Assembly (NCBI RefSeq): GCF_025515275.1
Contig: NZ_JAOPFU010000040.1
Span: 1-39,223, forward strand
Length of the DNA: 39,223 bases
From: Catenovulum sp. 2E275
Lineage (GTDB): Bacteria; Pseudomonadota; Gammaproteobacteria; Enterobacterales; Alteromonadaceae
Direction: 5' to 3'
The stretch's first letter is position 1; each line of letters opens with the position of its first letter. A model generated the notes under the pieces. That model searched no databases and was not told the origin of the DNA. It worked only from the letters and a program-made list of their open reading frames with translations. Below are positions 17,565 through 26,983 of the stretch, one piece after another. Made by a program: the position numbers and the translations under genes.

Positions 17565-19791
17565 ATTATTTTTTCAAATTATGGCTTTGGTTTCTTTTAG
17601 CTTTCTCGGCTATCTAAATGCAAGCGAGAAACCACTCAGTGATAAATCCGTTTTTGCTAATGGATACCCAGAGCCAGCGCCTGCTATAACTCAAAATTAT
17701 CCACTTACTCAGCTTAATAATGTTGTCAGCCGAATGACAGGCACATCTCCCAATGCAACAGCCGAGTTCGCAATTGAGCCCAATACTTTAGTGACAGACC
17801 TAACCTTAGATTTTTCAATCAATTACTCCCCTGCTTTATTAAGTGAGTTGTCGCATATTAAATTGTATTTAAATGATTATTTAATGGCGACTCTTGATTT
17901 ACCCGAGCAAACAGATAAGAACTTATTAAATAAAAGTAAAAGCTGGAAAATTCCGCTGCAGGCTCAAGTATTAAAAGATTATAATCAAATTCGATTTGAG
18001 TTAATCGGATATTATACCCAAGCCTGCCAAGACGATTTTAATAAAAATATTTGGGCTGAGTTGTCTCAAAACGCTAAGTTGACGCTTTATCAGCAGCAAT
18101 TATCTATCGACAGCGAGTTGGCTTTATTACCAGCACCATTCTTTTACCCCAGCTTAAATAAAATGCTAGATTTAACTTTAGTATTTGGTCAGCAACCAAG
18201 CTTAACTAAACTAGAAAGCGGAGCAATTATCAGCTCATGGTTTGGTATTCAGGCTGATTGGCGAAAGTCTAATTTTTCAACTTTAATCAATCAACTGCCT
18301 ACTGAGCACGCCATTGTCATTGCCAGTAATAATTCCAGACCTGATTTTTTAAAGCATTATCCTTTAGTTGACCAACCCACAGTCGAAATTATTTCAAACC
18401 CTGAACATAGATACCAAAAATTGTTATTAATTTTAGGCAAAGATGATGAACAAGTTAAACAAGCTGCTATTGGTTTAGCTCATGCAAGTCAAATCATGTC
18501 CGGTAGAACAGTCACTCTAACTCAACCACCCAAAATTGAAAAACGACAAGCGTACGATGCTCCAAGATGGCTAAGTAGTAAAGACAAAATTAAATTTTCA
18601 GATCTAATTGATTATCCGGATCAATTACAAGCTAAAGGCATGGGTTCAGCCGCCAGTTCGCTTAATTTACGCTTCGCCCCTGATTTATTTATCTGGCGTG
18701 AACAAGGTGTTGAATTAGACTTATTGTATCGTTATACACCAAGTAAAAGTATTACAGATACCCGCTTGAACGTATTGATTAATGGTCAATTTATGCAGGG
18801 CTACCTACTAGAAGAACATAGACATGATAATCTTATTTTAAACAATTTAACTATTCCGTTTAATACTCAAGCTAGTGGAGAAGATAGCCAAACATTAGAG
18901 ATACCAAGTTTTAAATTAAGTGCAAATAATACTTTAACATTTGATTTTAGTTTTGCCATTGCCAAAACCGGAAATTGTACAGCTGCACCTAAGGACAGTA
19001 ATTATGGCCGAATAGATGAAAACTCTAGCATTAGCCTTGCCGGCTATCATCACTATATCCAAATGCCAAATTTAGCTGTATTTGCTCAGTCTGGCTTTCC
19101 ATTTACTAAGTATGCTGATTTACAGCAAACTTTAGTTCTACTTGGTGAGCAAAGCTCAACTGAACAGTATAATTTATTATTTAATATGATGGCTCACATG
19201 AGTGCTTCTACAGGTTATCCCGCTACGTACGTCACTTTGGCTCATAATCTAGATGCTGTTGAACCTAAAAACTATGATCTTTTCCTGATTGGTCAACCTG
19301 ATCAATTTATCAATAAGCAGAATACTTTAGATGTACTCGTATCCAATTATCAAACAATATTAAATAAAACACTCTATCCAGGCCAAAATGGGCAACAGGT
19401 TCAAATTCAACTCGAAAGTGAAGGTAATTTAGCGAGTATTATTAGTTTTCGTTCCCCTTTTGACAATGAGCGAACGGTTGTGGCGCTATACGCGAACAAT
19501 CGACAAAATTATCAGATGTTAAGTCGGACTTTTCAACAAAATGAGTCCCTTAACAAAATTAAAGGCTCAGCTAGTTTGATTACTCCTTACGGTATCAGCA
19601 CATTAGAAACAGATAAAACTTATTATGTGGGTGAACTACCTATCCATCAATTAATCTGGTTCCACCTTTCAGATTATCCTTTGGTTTTAGGCTTGTTGTC
19701 CGTTTTAGTTTTATTAGTTTTATCTGTTGTTATCTGGCGATTATTAAAAGTACTCACTGCTAAACGTTTAGCAGAAGGAGACCATGAATAA
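17551..19791 (+). CDS. bcsB: Cellulose synthase periplasmic subunit BcsB
   Basis: Periplasmic partner of BcsA that guides the emerging glucan and is needed for synthase activity. A signal peptide (IMALVSFSFLGYLNAS) is followed by a long periplasmic region made, in the family, of two pairs of carbohydrate-binding-like and flavodoxin-like domains. LTLDFSINYSPALLSELSHI fits the first beta domain. The C-terminus has a single membrane helix (YPLVLGLLSVLVLLVLSVV, about residues 705-725) and a short basic tail that packs against BcsA. At 746 residues it is close to E. coli BcsB (779). The start overlaps the end of bcsA and the stop overlaps the bcsZ start by one base. Confidence 0.92.
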   Translation: MNIFKLFFQIMALVSFSFLGYLNASEKPLSDKSVFANGYPEPAPAITQNYPLTQLNNVVSRMTGTSPNATAEFAIEPNTLVTDLTLDFSINYSPALLSELSHIKLYLNDYLMATLDLPEQTDKNLLNKSKSWKIPLQAQVLKDYNQIRFELIGYYTQACQDDFNKNIWAELSQNAKLTLYQQQLSIDSELALLPAPFFYPSLNKMLDLTLVFGQQPSLTKLESGAIISSWFGIQADWRKSNFSTLINQLPTEHAIVIASNNSRPDFLKHYPLVDQPTVEIISNPEHRYQKLLLILGKDDEQVKQAAIGLAHASQIMSGRTVTLTQPPKIEKRQAYDAPRWLSSKDKIKFSDLIDYPDQLQAKGMGSAASSLNLRFAPDLFIWREQGVELDLLYRYTPSKSITDTRLNVLINGQFMQGYLLEEHRHDNLILNNLTIPFNTQASGEDSQTLEIPSFKLSANNTLTFDFSFAIAKTGNCTAAPKDSNYGRIDENSSISLAGYHHYIQMPNLAVFAQSGFPFTKYADLQQTLVLLGEQSSTEQYNLLFNMMAHMSASTGYPATYVTLAHNLDAVEPKNYDLFLIGQPDQFINKQNTLDVLVSNYQTILNKTLYPGQNGQQVQIQLESEGNLASIISFRSPFDNERTVVALYANNRQNYQMLSRTFQQNESLNKIKGSASLITPYGISTLETDKTYYVGELPIHQLIWFHLSDYPLVLGLLSVLVLLVLSVVIWRLLKVLTAKRLAEGDHE

Positions 19792-20912
19792 TGTTTACCT
19801 ATCGAATGCTTACTGTTGTTTTTTCATGCTTATGTTTTTCAGCTGTTGCTCAAACTCAATGTAGCTGGCCGATGTGGCAGCATTTTAAAAATGAGTTTAT
19901 AACTGAGCAAGGTAGAGTAATTGATATTGGCTCAGAACAAAATATAACGACTTCTGAGGGTCAGTCGTATGCTTTATTTTTTTCTTTAATCGCAAATGAC
20001 CAAGAGAGCTTTGATAAATTATTGAAATGGACTGAGCAATATCTTGCTGAAGGTGATTTAAGTACACGCTTACCAGCTTGGAAATGGGGGAAAGACAAGG
20101 CGGGACATTACCGTATTTTAGATTCCAACCCTGCAGCTGATTCCGATTTATGGATTGCTTATACCCTTTCCCAAGCAGCTAAACTTTGGGATAAAAGATA
20201 TTATGAATTATTGTCAGCTGTATTAGCTAAAAGAATTATCCGCGAAGAAGTTAATTATCTTGAAGGGCTTGGTTGGATCTTAGTTCCAGCCCCCTATGGT
20301 TTTGAAGATGAACAGAGTATTAGATTAAACCCAAGTTATTCACCTTTATTTATCTATCACTATTTTTCAACAAAATACCCAGATTCATATTGGCCTAAAA
20401 TCGCACAAGCGAATGAAGAGTTAATCAATTTAATTACCCAATCTGGTGCAGCACCAGATTGGGTGAATTACTCTCCCGAAAAAGGATTATATTTTAATAA
20501 AAAAGCGGATGATAAAGGGAGCTATGACGCAATTAGAGTATACTTGTGGAATGCTTTACTAGCAGAATCAGTTCCAATCAAACAAAAAATAACAGCAAAT
20601 TTGAGCCCATTGATAAACAAAATTAATCAACTAGGTTACATGCCAGAGAATATAAAAACGAACAGTTTAAGTCATCAAGGAGCAGGTCCCGTTGGCTTTC
20701 AACAAGCAGTTTTACCTATGCTAAGAGAGATTAAGCCCGATTTAGCTGAGCAACTATCTAACCAAATTCATCAGGGCAGTTTCGGCTCTACAGAGCAGAG
20801 ATATTATGATTCTGTACTCACTCTTTTTGCTCAAGGATATATAGATAAACGATACAAAATAGACCAAAATGGACAGCTAGTTACTGCTTGGCTGGAGCAA
20901 AAATGCCCATAA
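19791..20912 (+). CDS. bcsZ: Periplasmic endo-1,4-beta-glucanase BcsZ (GH8)
   Basis: Secreted GH8 cellulase that hydrolyses beta-1,4-glucan in the periplasm and tunes cellulose output and quality. A signal peptide ends near residue 20 (CLCFSAVAQ), then CSWPMWQHFK. The catalytic acid is E56 in TTSEGQSYALFF and the catalytic Asp is D246 in SYDAIRVYLWNALL, matching E. coli E55 and D243. The sequence DSNPAADSDLWIAYTL is also family-typical. At 373 residues it is full length. It starts on the last base of the bcsB stop, and bcsC begins before its end. It is not an extracellular nutritional cellulase, given its operon location. Confidence 0.95.
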   Translation: MFTYRMLTVVFSCLCFSAVAQTQCSWPMWQHFKNEFITEQGRVIDIGSEQNITTSEGQSYALFFSLIANDQESFDKLLKWTEQYLAEGDLSTRLPAWKWGKDKAGHYRILDSNPAADSDLWIAYTLSQAAKLWDKRYYELLSAVLAKRIIREEVNYLEGLGWILVPAPYGFEDEQSIRLNPSYSPLFIYHYFSTKYPDSYWPKIAQANEELINLITQSGAAPDWVNYSPEKGLYFNKKADDKGSYDAIRVYLWNALLAESVPIKQKITANLSPLINKINQLGYMPENIKTNSLSHQGAGPVGFQQAVLPMLREIKPDLAEQLSNQIHQGSFGSTEQRYYDSVLTLFAQGYIDKRYKIDQNGQLVTAWLEQKCP

Positions 20913-23900
20913 CAGTAGCATTAATAGGCAAAACTAAATGTCACTGGATTAGTTTAGTTTGTTTATTGTTAAGCAGTTTTTCTATATTGGCATTGCCTAT
21001 TGATGAACATCCTAGTGATTGGTTAACTAGACAGTTGCAAAGAGCATTATTACAAAATGATGATGCCCTTGCTCAAAGTGTCTTAGTTAAATTTAAACAA
21101 ATGGCTCCGAATCAACCAGAAAGGCTATGTGCACAAATCAGATACGAGGTAGCCAACAACCAATTGATAAAAGCCCACCAAATCTATACTCATTTAACTC
21201 AACTCAGTGAAGAGCATCATTGCCAAAATCAGGTTCAACTTTTATTAAAAGTCAATGACCAACTAAAATCTAAAATCAATCAAGCTAGATTATTTGCCAA
21301 AATTGGACAGTACGCTCAAGCCATAAAAATTTATGATGAAGTATTCTCAGAACAATTTGCAGGTTTGAGTTATCAAATTGAGTATTTGTACTGGTTACAA
21401 TTCACAGATACCCCCACTAAAAAAATCGAGCAATCCTATCAAGAATTAATAGCTTTATATCCTGATTTAGCAGAACTTTCTTTACCCTATGCTGATTTTC
21501 TACTTAAAAAAAATCCGCCAGACACTAATGGCTATCTTATTTTGCAAAAATATGCACCTGACCAGAGGTATCATCTTCAGACAGAAGATATATGGCTCAG
21601 AGCAATCAGTAGATTATCAACAGACATTAACAACCGTAAGTGGGCTAATTTATATATAAACTATTTTCCGGAAAGTGATAAAGGCCGCTTAGTAGTAAAT
21701 AACTTTTGGCAACGTTTGGATAATAAGCAAAAACAATTAAGCGATCCTGGTTATAGCGCATGGCTACAGGCAGTAACCCTATCAGATAATGGTGAATATA
21801 AATTAGCTCAAAATTTATTAATTAAAGCATTAAAATACCATCCCAAAGATGCTCAAATTCATGCAAGTATGGCGTTACTGCAGATGAGAATGGGAGAACA
21901 TCACACTGCTCAAAAGCATTTTAACCAAGCACTTAAACTAGCCCCTGACGCTTTTGATGCAAATACCTGGCGTTTATTATTGAGTACCACAACCTACTGG
22001 GGGGAAATTGCAAATGTGCGCCAAGCAATTAACAACATAGACCCTGAATTAGCACAAGGGCACCTTAATAAAGCAATTCAACTTGAACCTGAAAACATTA
22101 ACAATGAATATTTTAAAGGGGAAATTGAGAGACTCCGAGGGAATTTTGCTCAAGCAAAAAAACATTATCAATCTGTTTTAAGTAAACAGGGAGATAATGC
22201 TTTAGCACAACTGGGTATGCTTAATTTATTAGAAAAGAGTGCGACAATTAGTGAGGGTTGGCACTTTTATAATAGCTTATCTAATGAACAGAAAAATCAA
22301 ATAAACACTGAGTTTGAACGTGTAATGGCTAATATTTATCGCCAAACGGCAGTAGTTCTCTTAAACAACCAACAAACTGAGTTGGCAATCCAAACCTTAA
22401 ATGAGGGGATTGAAAAATTATCAACTCAAACGGCTTGGCTGAGCTTTGACTTGGCGGATATATTAGTCAAACAGTCCCCCCAGGCAGCTGAAATAGTATT
22501 TACTCAACAATTACCCTCAGCTCTAAATTACCCTGATTTTGTCTTCAGTTATGCTTTGTTTTTAGGTAGTCAAAATAAATTTAATCAAGCTTTAAAGTTA
22601 ATTGAACATAGCCAACTCAGCTCAGCTTCAATTGATAATTTATATACAACTTATCAGCAAGAATTAAAACTACAAAATTTACTGCTAGAGCTGAAAAACA
22701 CACCGCCAACTGAAAAAGGCAAGACAGATAAACTTTCAAGTACTCAAATTAACCAATTGACCCAAGTTCAAAAACTAAATCTGGCACAGGCATATTATAC
22801 CGCTGGCTTTACCTACAATGCTCTAGATCTAGTTCAACATGCAGCCAGTTCATTTCAGAATTTACCATTAGAGTGGCAAATAACTTATTGCCAATGGTTA
22901 AAAGCCAGTGGCTATCAAGCAGCATATATAAAGCATTTTAAGCAAATCAAAATTGAGCAAAATGCAAGTGAGGTTGATATCGCCAATTGGGGCAGTTTAT
23001 TTTTGGCTGATTTAAATAATGAGATCAAACCTAACCCGCCGATGTTAGAAAAATTGAAATTACTTCAGCAAAGTTACCCTAATTTTGTCACTCCTGAATT
23101 TTTATTATCACGCTATTATTTACAAAAAAATCAATTTGATAATGCCGAAAATATACTTATTAAAGTTAACTCAAGGGTTCCTTTACCTGATGATTTAAAA
23201 CTCGATTATCTATCGCAAATCAGCACACAAAATTTAACTAAAAAACCAGATAGTCAGACAAAGCAATTTAGAAATTATTTAATAGCTTCATTAACTGATA
23301 ATTATCAATCGCTAGAGAACTATCAACAAAAGCAATTACTTAAATTGTTGCAAGAATATAATATTAATAACAAATTGATGATAGCTCATACTTTGGTAGC
23401 TCAATATCCAGCAGATTATGAATTAAAATACTGGGCTGCAGAACTTGCTAGCAGCACAAATAAACCAGATCAAGCTCAGTTGTGGTATCAGGATATTAAT
23501 CAATCAGCAGATAAAAACTCGTGGTACTGGCAAAATACACTACGTCAAATTGAGCAGTTCAATATCAAAAACGAAGCTTGGGTGGCGGTGGGGCTACAAA
23601 CAGCTACTCAAAAGAGTACAAATACAGGTAAATCTGTTTCAAATAGTACCGTCCCTATCGAGTTGTGGTTACCTTATAAAAAAGGTCATTTTTTTACTAA
23701 ATTAGATGTTGAGCAAATTCAAGATCCTAGTTTAGTTTTAGAAACTAATTCAGGGCTTAGTAATTTTGGAACAGGCTTACTCTGCACCGAAAACTGTATT
23801 GCAACCAATTACCACAGACAAGATACTGGGACAGATATCGCATTAGGCTGGCAAAACGAAAGCTGGCGTTTTGATATTGGTTCCTCTCCTATGGGGTTTA

Positions 23901-24712
23901 AACTATCTAATTTTTTATTTGGTATTCGTTATCAGGGGGATATATCTAATTACAGTTATAGTATCGAAGCAGAAAGACGAGCGTTAAACGACTCAGTTCT
24001 CGCGTATTCTGGCTTAATAGACCCGTACTCAGGCTTAACTTATGGAGGGGTTAGTGCAACAGGCATCAGCTTAACTGTATCACATGATCTGGGACAGAAA
24101 TGGGGGTTTTGGGGACTCACAGATTATTACAGCTATAATGGTAAAAACGTAAAGTCAAATCAAAGTTACAGTGTCATGGGAGGAGCTTATTACCGTATAA
24201 TTCAAAATCCAGATTTTGAATTTAGTCTTGGGAGCAACCTTTTACATTGGGCTTATCAATACAACCTAAGTGGTGAAACATTTGGTCATGGGGGTTATTA
24301 CAGTCCGCAATCATATTATGGAATATCTTTCCCACTAGAGTTAACCGGACAGTGGAATCGACTTAGCTATCAAATTACCCTCGCTGCGTCTTGGTCAACA
24401 GCTAAGGATAAAACGATAGAATATTTCCCAAGCCATCCAGATCTACAAACTCAAGCAGAAAATCTAGTTGAGCAAACTTTTGTCATTCCGAACTATCAAA
24501 ATGTTGAAAACAGTGGCCTTGGATATCGAATACAAACATCTGTTGAGTATAAGCTAAATAGCCAGTGGATTGTTGGGGGGGTATTTTCAGCTCAAAAAGC
24601 AAACGATTACCAACCAACTAATGGACAAATTTATTTTCGCTATTATTTTGGGCGCTCACCATCAAGACTTTATATTCCACCAGAACCTATTAAACCATAT
24701 CAAAATTTTTAA
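20903..24712 (+). CDS. bcsC: Cellulose export outer-membrane protein BcsC
   Basis: Outer-membrane exit pore with a long periplasmic TPR arm. After a signal peptide (LVCLLLSSFSILALP), TPR helices run to about residue 880, with clear units such as AQIHASMALLQMRMGEHHTA and EYFKGEIERLRGNFAQAKKHY. A C-terminal beta-barrel (from about residue 920) ends RYYFGRSPSRLY plus a short Pro-rich tail. The ATG at 20903 is chosen over an upstream TTG (20888) because GGAG lies six bases before it; it overlaps bcsZ by 10 bases. At 1269 residues it is about 110 longer than E. coli BcsC, which may mean extra TPRs. It closes the cluster, and its last 23 bases overlap the end of the convergent helicase gene. Confidence 0.94.
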   Translation: MPITVALIGKTKCHWISLVCLLLSSFSILALPIDEHPSDWLTRQLQRALLQNDDALAQSVLVKFKQMAPNQPERLCAQIRYEVANNQLIKAHQIYTHLTQLSEEHHCQNQVQLLLKVNDQLKSKINQARLFAKIGQYAQAIKIYDEVFSEQFAGLSYQIEYLYWLQFTDTPTKKIEQSYQELIALYPDLAELSLPYADFLLKKNPPDTNGYLILQKYAPDQRYHLQTEDIWLRAISRLSTDINNRKWANLYINYFPESDKGRLVVNNFWQRLDNKQKQLSDPGYSAWLQAVTLSDNGEYKLAQNLLIKALKYHPKDAQIHASMALLQMRMGEHHTAQKHFNQALKLAPDAFDANTWRLLLSTTTYWGEIANVRQAINNIDPELAQGHLNKAIQLEPENINNEYFKGEIERLRGNFAQAKKHYQSVLSKQGDNALAQLGMLNLLEKSATISEGWHFYNSLSNEQKNQINTEFERVMANIYRQTAVVLLNNQQTELAIQTLNEGIEKLSTQTAWLSFDLADILVKQSPQAAEIVFTQQLPSALNYPDFVFSYALFLGSQNKFNQALKLIEHSQLSSASIDNLYTTYQQELKLQNLLLELKNTPPTEKGKTDKLSSTQINQLTQVQKLNLAQAYYTAGFTYNALDLVQHAASSFQNLPLEWQITYCQWLKASGYQAAYIKHFKQIKIEQNASEVDIANWGSLFLADLNNEIKPNPPMLEKLKLLQQSYPNFVTPEFLLSRYYLQKNQFDNAENILIKVNSRVPLPDDLKLDYLSQISTQNLTKKPDSQTKQFRNYLIASLTDNYQSLENYQQKQLLKLLQEYNINNKLMIAHTLVAQYPADYELKYWAAELASSTNKPDQAQLWYQDINQSADKNSWYWQNTLRQIEQFNIKNEAWVAVGLQTATQKSTNTGKSVSNSTVPIELWLPYKKGHFFTKLDVEQIQDPSLVLETNSGLSNFGTGLLCTENCIATNYHRQDTGTDIALGWQNESWRFDIGSSPMGFKLSNFLFGIRYQGDISNYSYSIEAERRALNDSVLAYSGLIDPYSGLTYGGVSATGISLTVSHDLGQKWGFWGLTDYYSYNGKNVKSNQSYSVMGGAYYRIIQNPDFEFSLGSNLLHWAYQYNLSGETFGHGGYYSPQSYYGISFPLELTGQWNRLSYQITLAASWSTAKDKTIEYFPSHPDLQTQAENLVEQTFVIPNYQNVENSGLGYRIQTSVEYKLNSQWIVGGVFSAQKANDYQPTNGQIYFRYYFGRSPSRLYIPPEPIKPYQNF

Positions 24713-26816
24713 GCTCATTAATGAAGGGACTACTTAATTGTTCACGGTAGATTAGAAAAACAGCTTGTTTAGCTCGAGTTAAAGCTACATAAAATAAACG
24801 CCGCTCTTCTGCAAATTTAAAACATTCAGGTGAAGGTAAAACAGTCTCAAAAATGGGTTCATTAAATTTTATCGATGGAAAAATACTTGTTTCTACTCCT
24901 ATGATAAAAGCATAATCAGCTTCTAACCCTTTACTGGCATGAGCAGTCACATAACGAATATTAAGAGAAGGAAACTGGTTGAACTCTAAATTATGGGAAA
25001 AAACCATAGGCATTTTATTAAGCGAAAATCGACCAATAATTAAAACACTAGATATTATGCGTTGTCGCTGGCTAAGCTCATTCAGTTGAGTTAACCGCTC
25101 ATGTAATACCTGACAATACTGCTCATTTATTTCACTTAAGTTTGAAGTACTAGGCAAATGTAAACTTAGAAAGTGAACCGGATTTTTTTGTACCTTACTT
25201 TGTGTTTCCAGCTTTTTATCAATTTGCATGTTGTTCTTCATGATGAAGTTATGACTATAAGCTTGGATAAACTGATTAAACCTAAAGGTTTTATCTAAAT
25301 ACACATAAGAAGCCGGTGAAAAAATACGTTTAAATTCGGTAAAAAAGCGAATATCACCACCGTTAAAGCGATAAATAGCCTGCCAATCATCCCCTACCGC
25401 AAATAAACGGGTATTTTTATGCGCAGCTAATAAAGTCGTTAATAGCTTAGCTCTTGAGGCTGATAAATCCTGAAATTCATCCACTAAAATATGGCTGAAT
25501 TTAACTTGGTAATGACCTTGTTCAATATAATCAATTGCCAGTGCGATCATATCAGCAAAATCAAGGCTGACCGTTTGTTGTAACTCAGTTTGATAAGCAT
25601 GAAAAAATGGCTCAAAAAGCGTAATAAACGCAGTTGTATTCTGCCCACTTTTCCCGTTTTGAACCTGCGTGGTTAATGTTTGTTTTGCTTTTTGTTTTAG
25701 CTGCTCAAAGGTTAAAGAGGATTCTTTAAACAGTCCTAAAAAACGACTCATTTGCTGGCTAACCTGCTCTATTTGCTGGTTAGAAATCGCCTTTGCATCA
25801 GCCACATCTGTATATAAAACAAACTGCTGAATAAATTGATGATTGGTTTTGAGTTGGTTGGTTAACCAGTTAACAATAAACGCTTTAAGCGCGCTGTCAT
25901 TGGTAGCTAATTGGCTGACTTTATACTTTTGCATGTTGGGATTTAAAAGAGCAACCTGATTAATAATATCTAACCCCAAAGCATGAAAGGTACTGGCTTT
26001 TAATGCATTCGCTGCCGCGGGTAACCTTGCAGCGACTCTTTGGTTCATTTCGGTCGCTGCTTTTTGACCAAATGCCAGCATTAAAATTTGCTCAGGTTTT
26101 GCTAAGCCGGCTGTTAGTAAATAGCCTGCTTTGCCAATTAAAGTGGCCGTTTTGCCTGAGCCTGCACCGGCTATCACTAAATTGTGATCATCCTGCGTTA
26201 AACAGGCAATACGCTGCGCCTGAGTTAAAGGTAGTTTTTCAACCGTCTCAAAAAAGGCTTGGTATTGGGTTAACAACACAGGCAAAACACTTTGATTATA
26301 TTCCGCCCTACCCTGAGCAGATAATTGCGTTAAATTAAGCTCTGCCGCCAGTTTAAATACTTGCTGAGCCAGTGGGTTGTCGAGTTGCTGCGGGCTAATA
26401 TTTAAGTTAGAAAACCGCGCGGCCAGTGCCTGTAATTCAAGCAGCGGCTGCCACTCATAACTTGAACAATATAGTTGTTTAGCGGCAATGGCTTTTAGCA
26501 GGTTTAAATAGCCCAGCCAAAATTTATCCTGCCGATAATAGTTAATGATGCTTTTGATTAATTCAAATTTAAATTGTTCAGCCTGCGTAAAAGCATACCC
26601 TTTTAAAATAAGCGGATGCGCCTGCCCGTTAGTTAAAATTAATTGGCTAAACCACCAGCCTTTTTTTAATTCAATTTGATTAAGCTGAGCAAAAGAGATG
26701 AAAGAAGCATCCTGATTAAACTGAACCTGAATGGACTGCTGATTAAATAAAACCTGTTGTTTAACACCCCGTAATCCTTGCCAGAAACGGTATAACTTGC
26801 GTTGAAAAAGCTGCAT
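24690..26816 (-). CDS. helD: UvrD/Rep-family DNA helicase IV
   Basis: Cytosolic SF1A 3'-5' DNA helicase involved in recombination and repair. An N-terminal region of about 190 residues, with the FISFAQLNQIELKKGWWF segment, precedes the motor as in E. coli HelD (684 residues). Walker A is AGAGSGKTATL (K222), Walker B is VDEFQDLS (D446-E447), and the helicase IV-like motif VGDDWQAIYRFNGGD follows. Near the C-terminus TAHASKGLEADYAFI and RRLFYVALTRAKQ are classic motifs V and VI. At 708 residues it is full length. It has no functional link to the cellulose cluster beyond position. The 3' end overlaps bcsC, leaving no room for a terminator between them. Confidence 0.93.
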   Translation of the reverse strand: MQLFQRKLYRFWQGLRGVKQQVLFNQQSIQVQFNQDASFISFAQLNQIELKKGWWFSQLILTNGQAHPLILKGYAFTQAEQFKFELIKSIINYYRQDKFWLGYLNLLKAIAAKQLYCSSYEWQPLLELQALAARFSNLNISPQQLDNPLAQQVFKLAAELNLTQLSAQGRAEYNQSVLPVLLTQYQAFFETVEKLPLTQAQRIACLTQDDHNLVIAGAGSGKTATLIGKAGYLLTAGLAKPEQILMLAFGQKAATEMNQRVAARLPAAANALKASTFHALGLDIINQVALLNPNMQKYKVSQLATNDSALKAFIVNWLTNQLKTNHQFIQQFVLYTDVADAKAISNQQIEQVSQQMSRFLGLFKESSLTFEQLKQKAKQTLTTQVQNGKSGQNTTAFITLFEPFFHAYQTELQQTVSLDFADMIALAIDYIEQGHYQVKFSHILVDEFQDLSASRAKLLTTLLAAHKNTRLFAVGDDWQAIYRFNGGDIRFFTEFKRIFSPASYVYLDKTFRFNQFIQAYSHNFIMKNNMQIDKKLETQSKVQKNPVHFLSLHLPSTSNLSEINEQYCQVLHERLTQLNELSQRQRIISSVLIIGRFSLNKMPMVFSHNLEFNQFPSLNIRYVTAHASKGLEADYAFIIGVETSIFPSIKFNEPIFETVLPSPECFKFAEERRLFYVALTRAKQAVFLIYREQLSSPFINELKNFDMV

Positions 26817-26930
26817 ATAAAACGATATAAAAAGAGGGTAAGCAGGTTTATAACCTAAGCAGATTCAATAGTACAGTTTGATGCTAAAAATGCTTGATTG
26901 AGGATATGTAAAACGGATGAGTTTGAGACA

Positions 26931-26963
26931 GGTGTTTTACGCAGTTAAGCTGCATAAAACACC
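26931..26963 (-). terminator. Hairpin after the pot operon
   Basis: A 14-base stem (GGTGTTTTACGCAG with its near-complement, one mismatch) closes a five-base loop (TTAAG), about 20 bases past the potD stop codon. There is no T-tract immediately after it on the minus strand, so it may act as an mRNA-end stabiliser rather than a classical terminator. Confidence 0.55.
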
Positions 26964-26983
26964 ATAACTCTATTGCTCAATAA

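Noticed and set aside
20888-20902. TTG start for bcsC
   Set aside because: An ATG five codons later has GGAG at ideal spacing.
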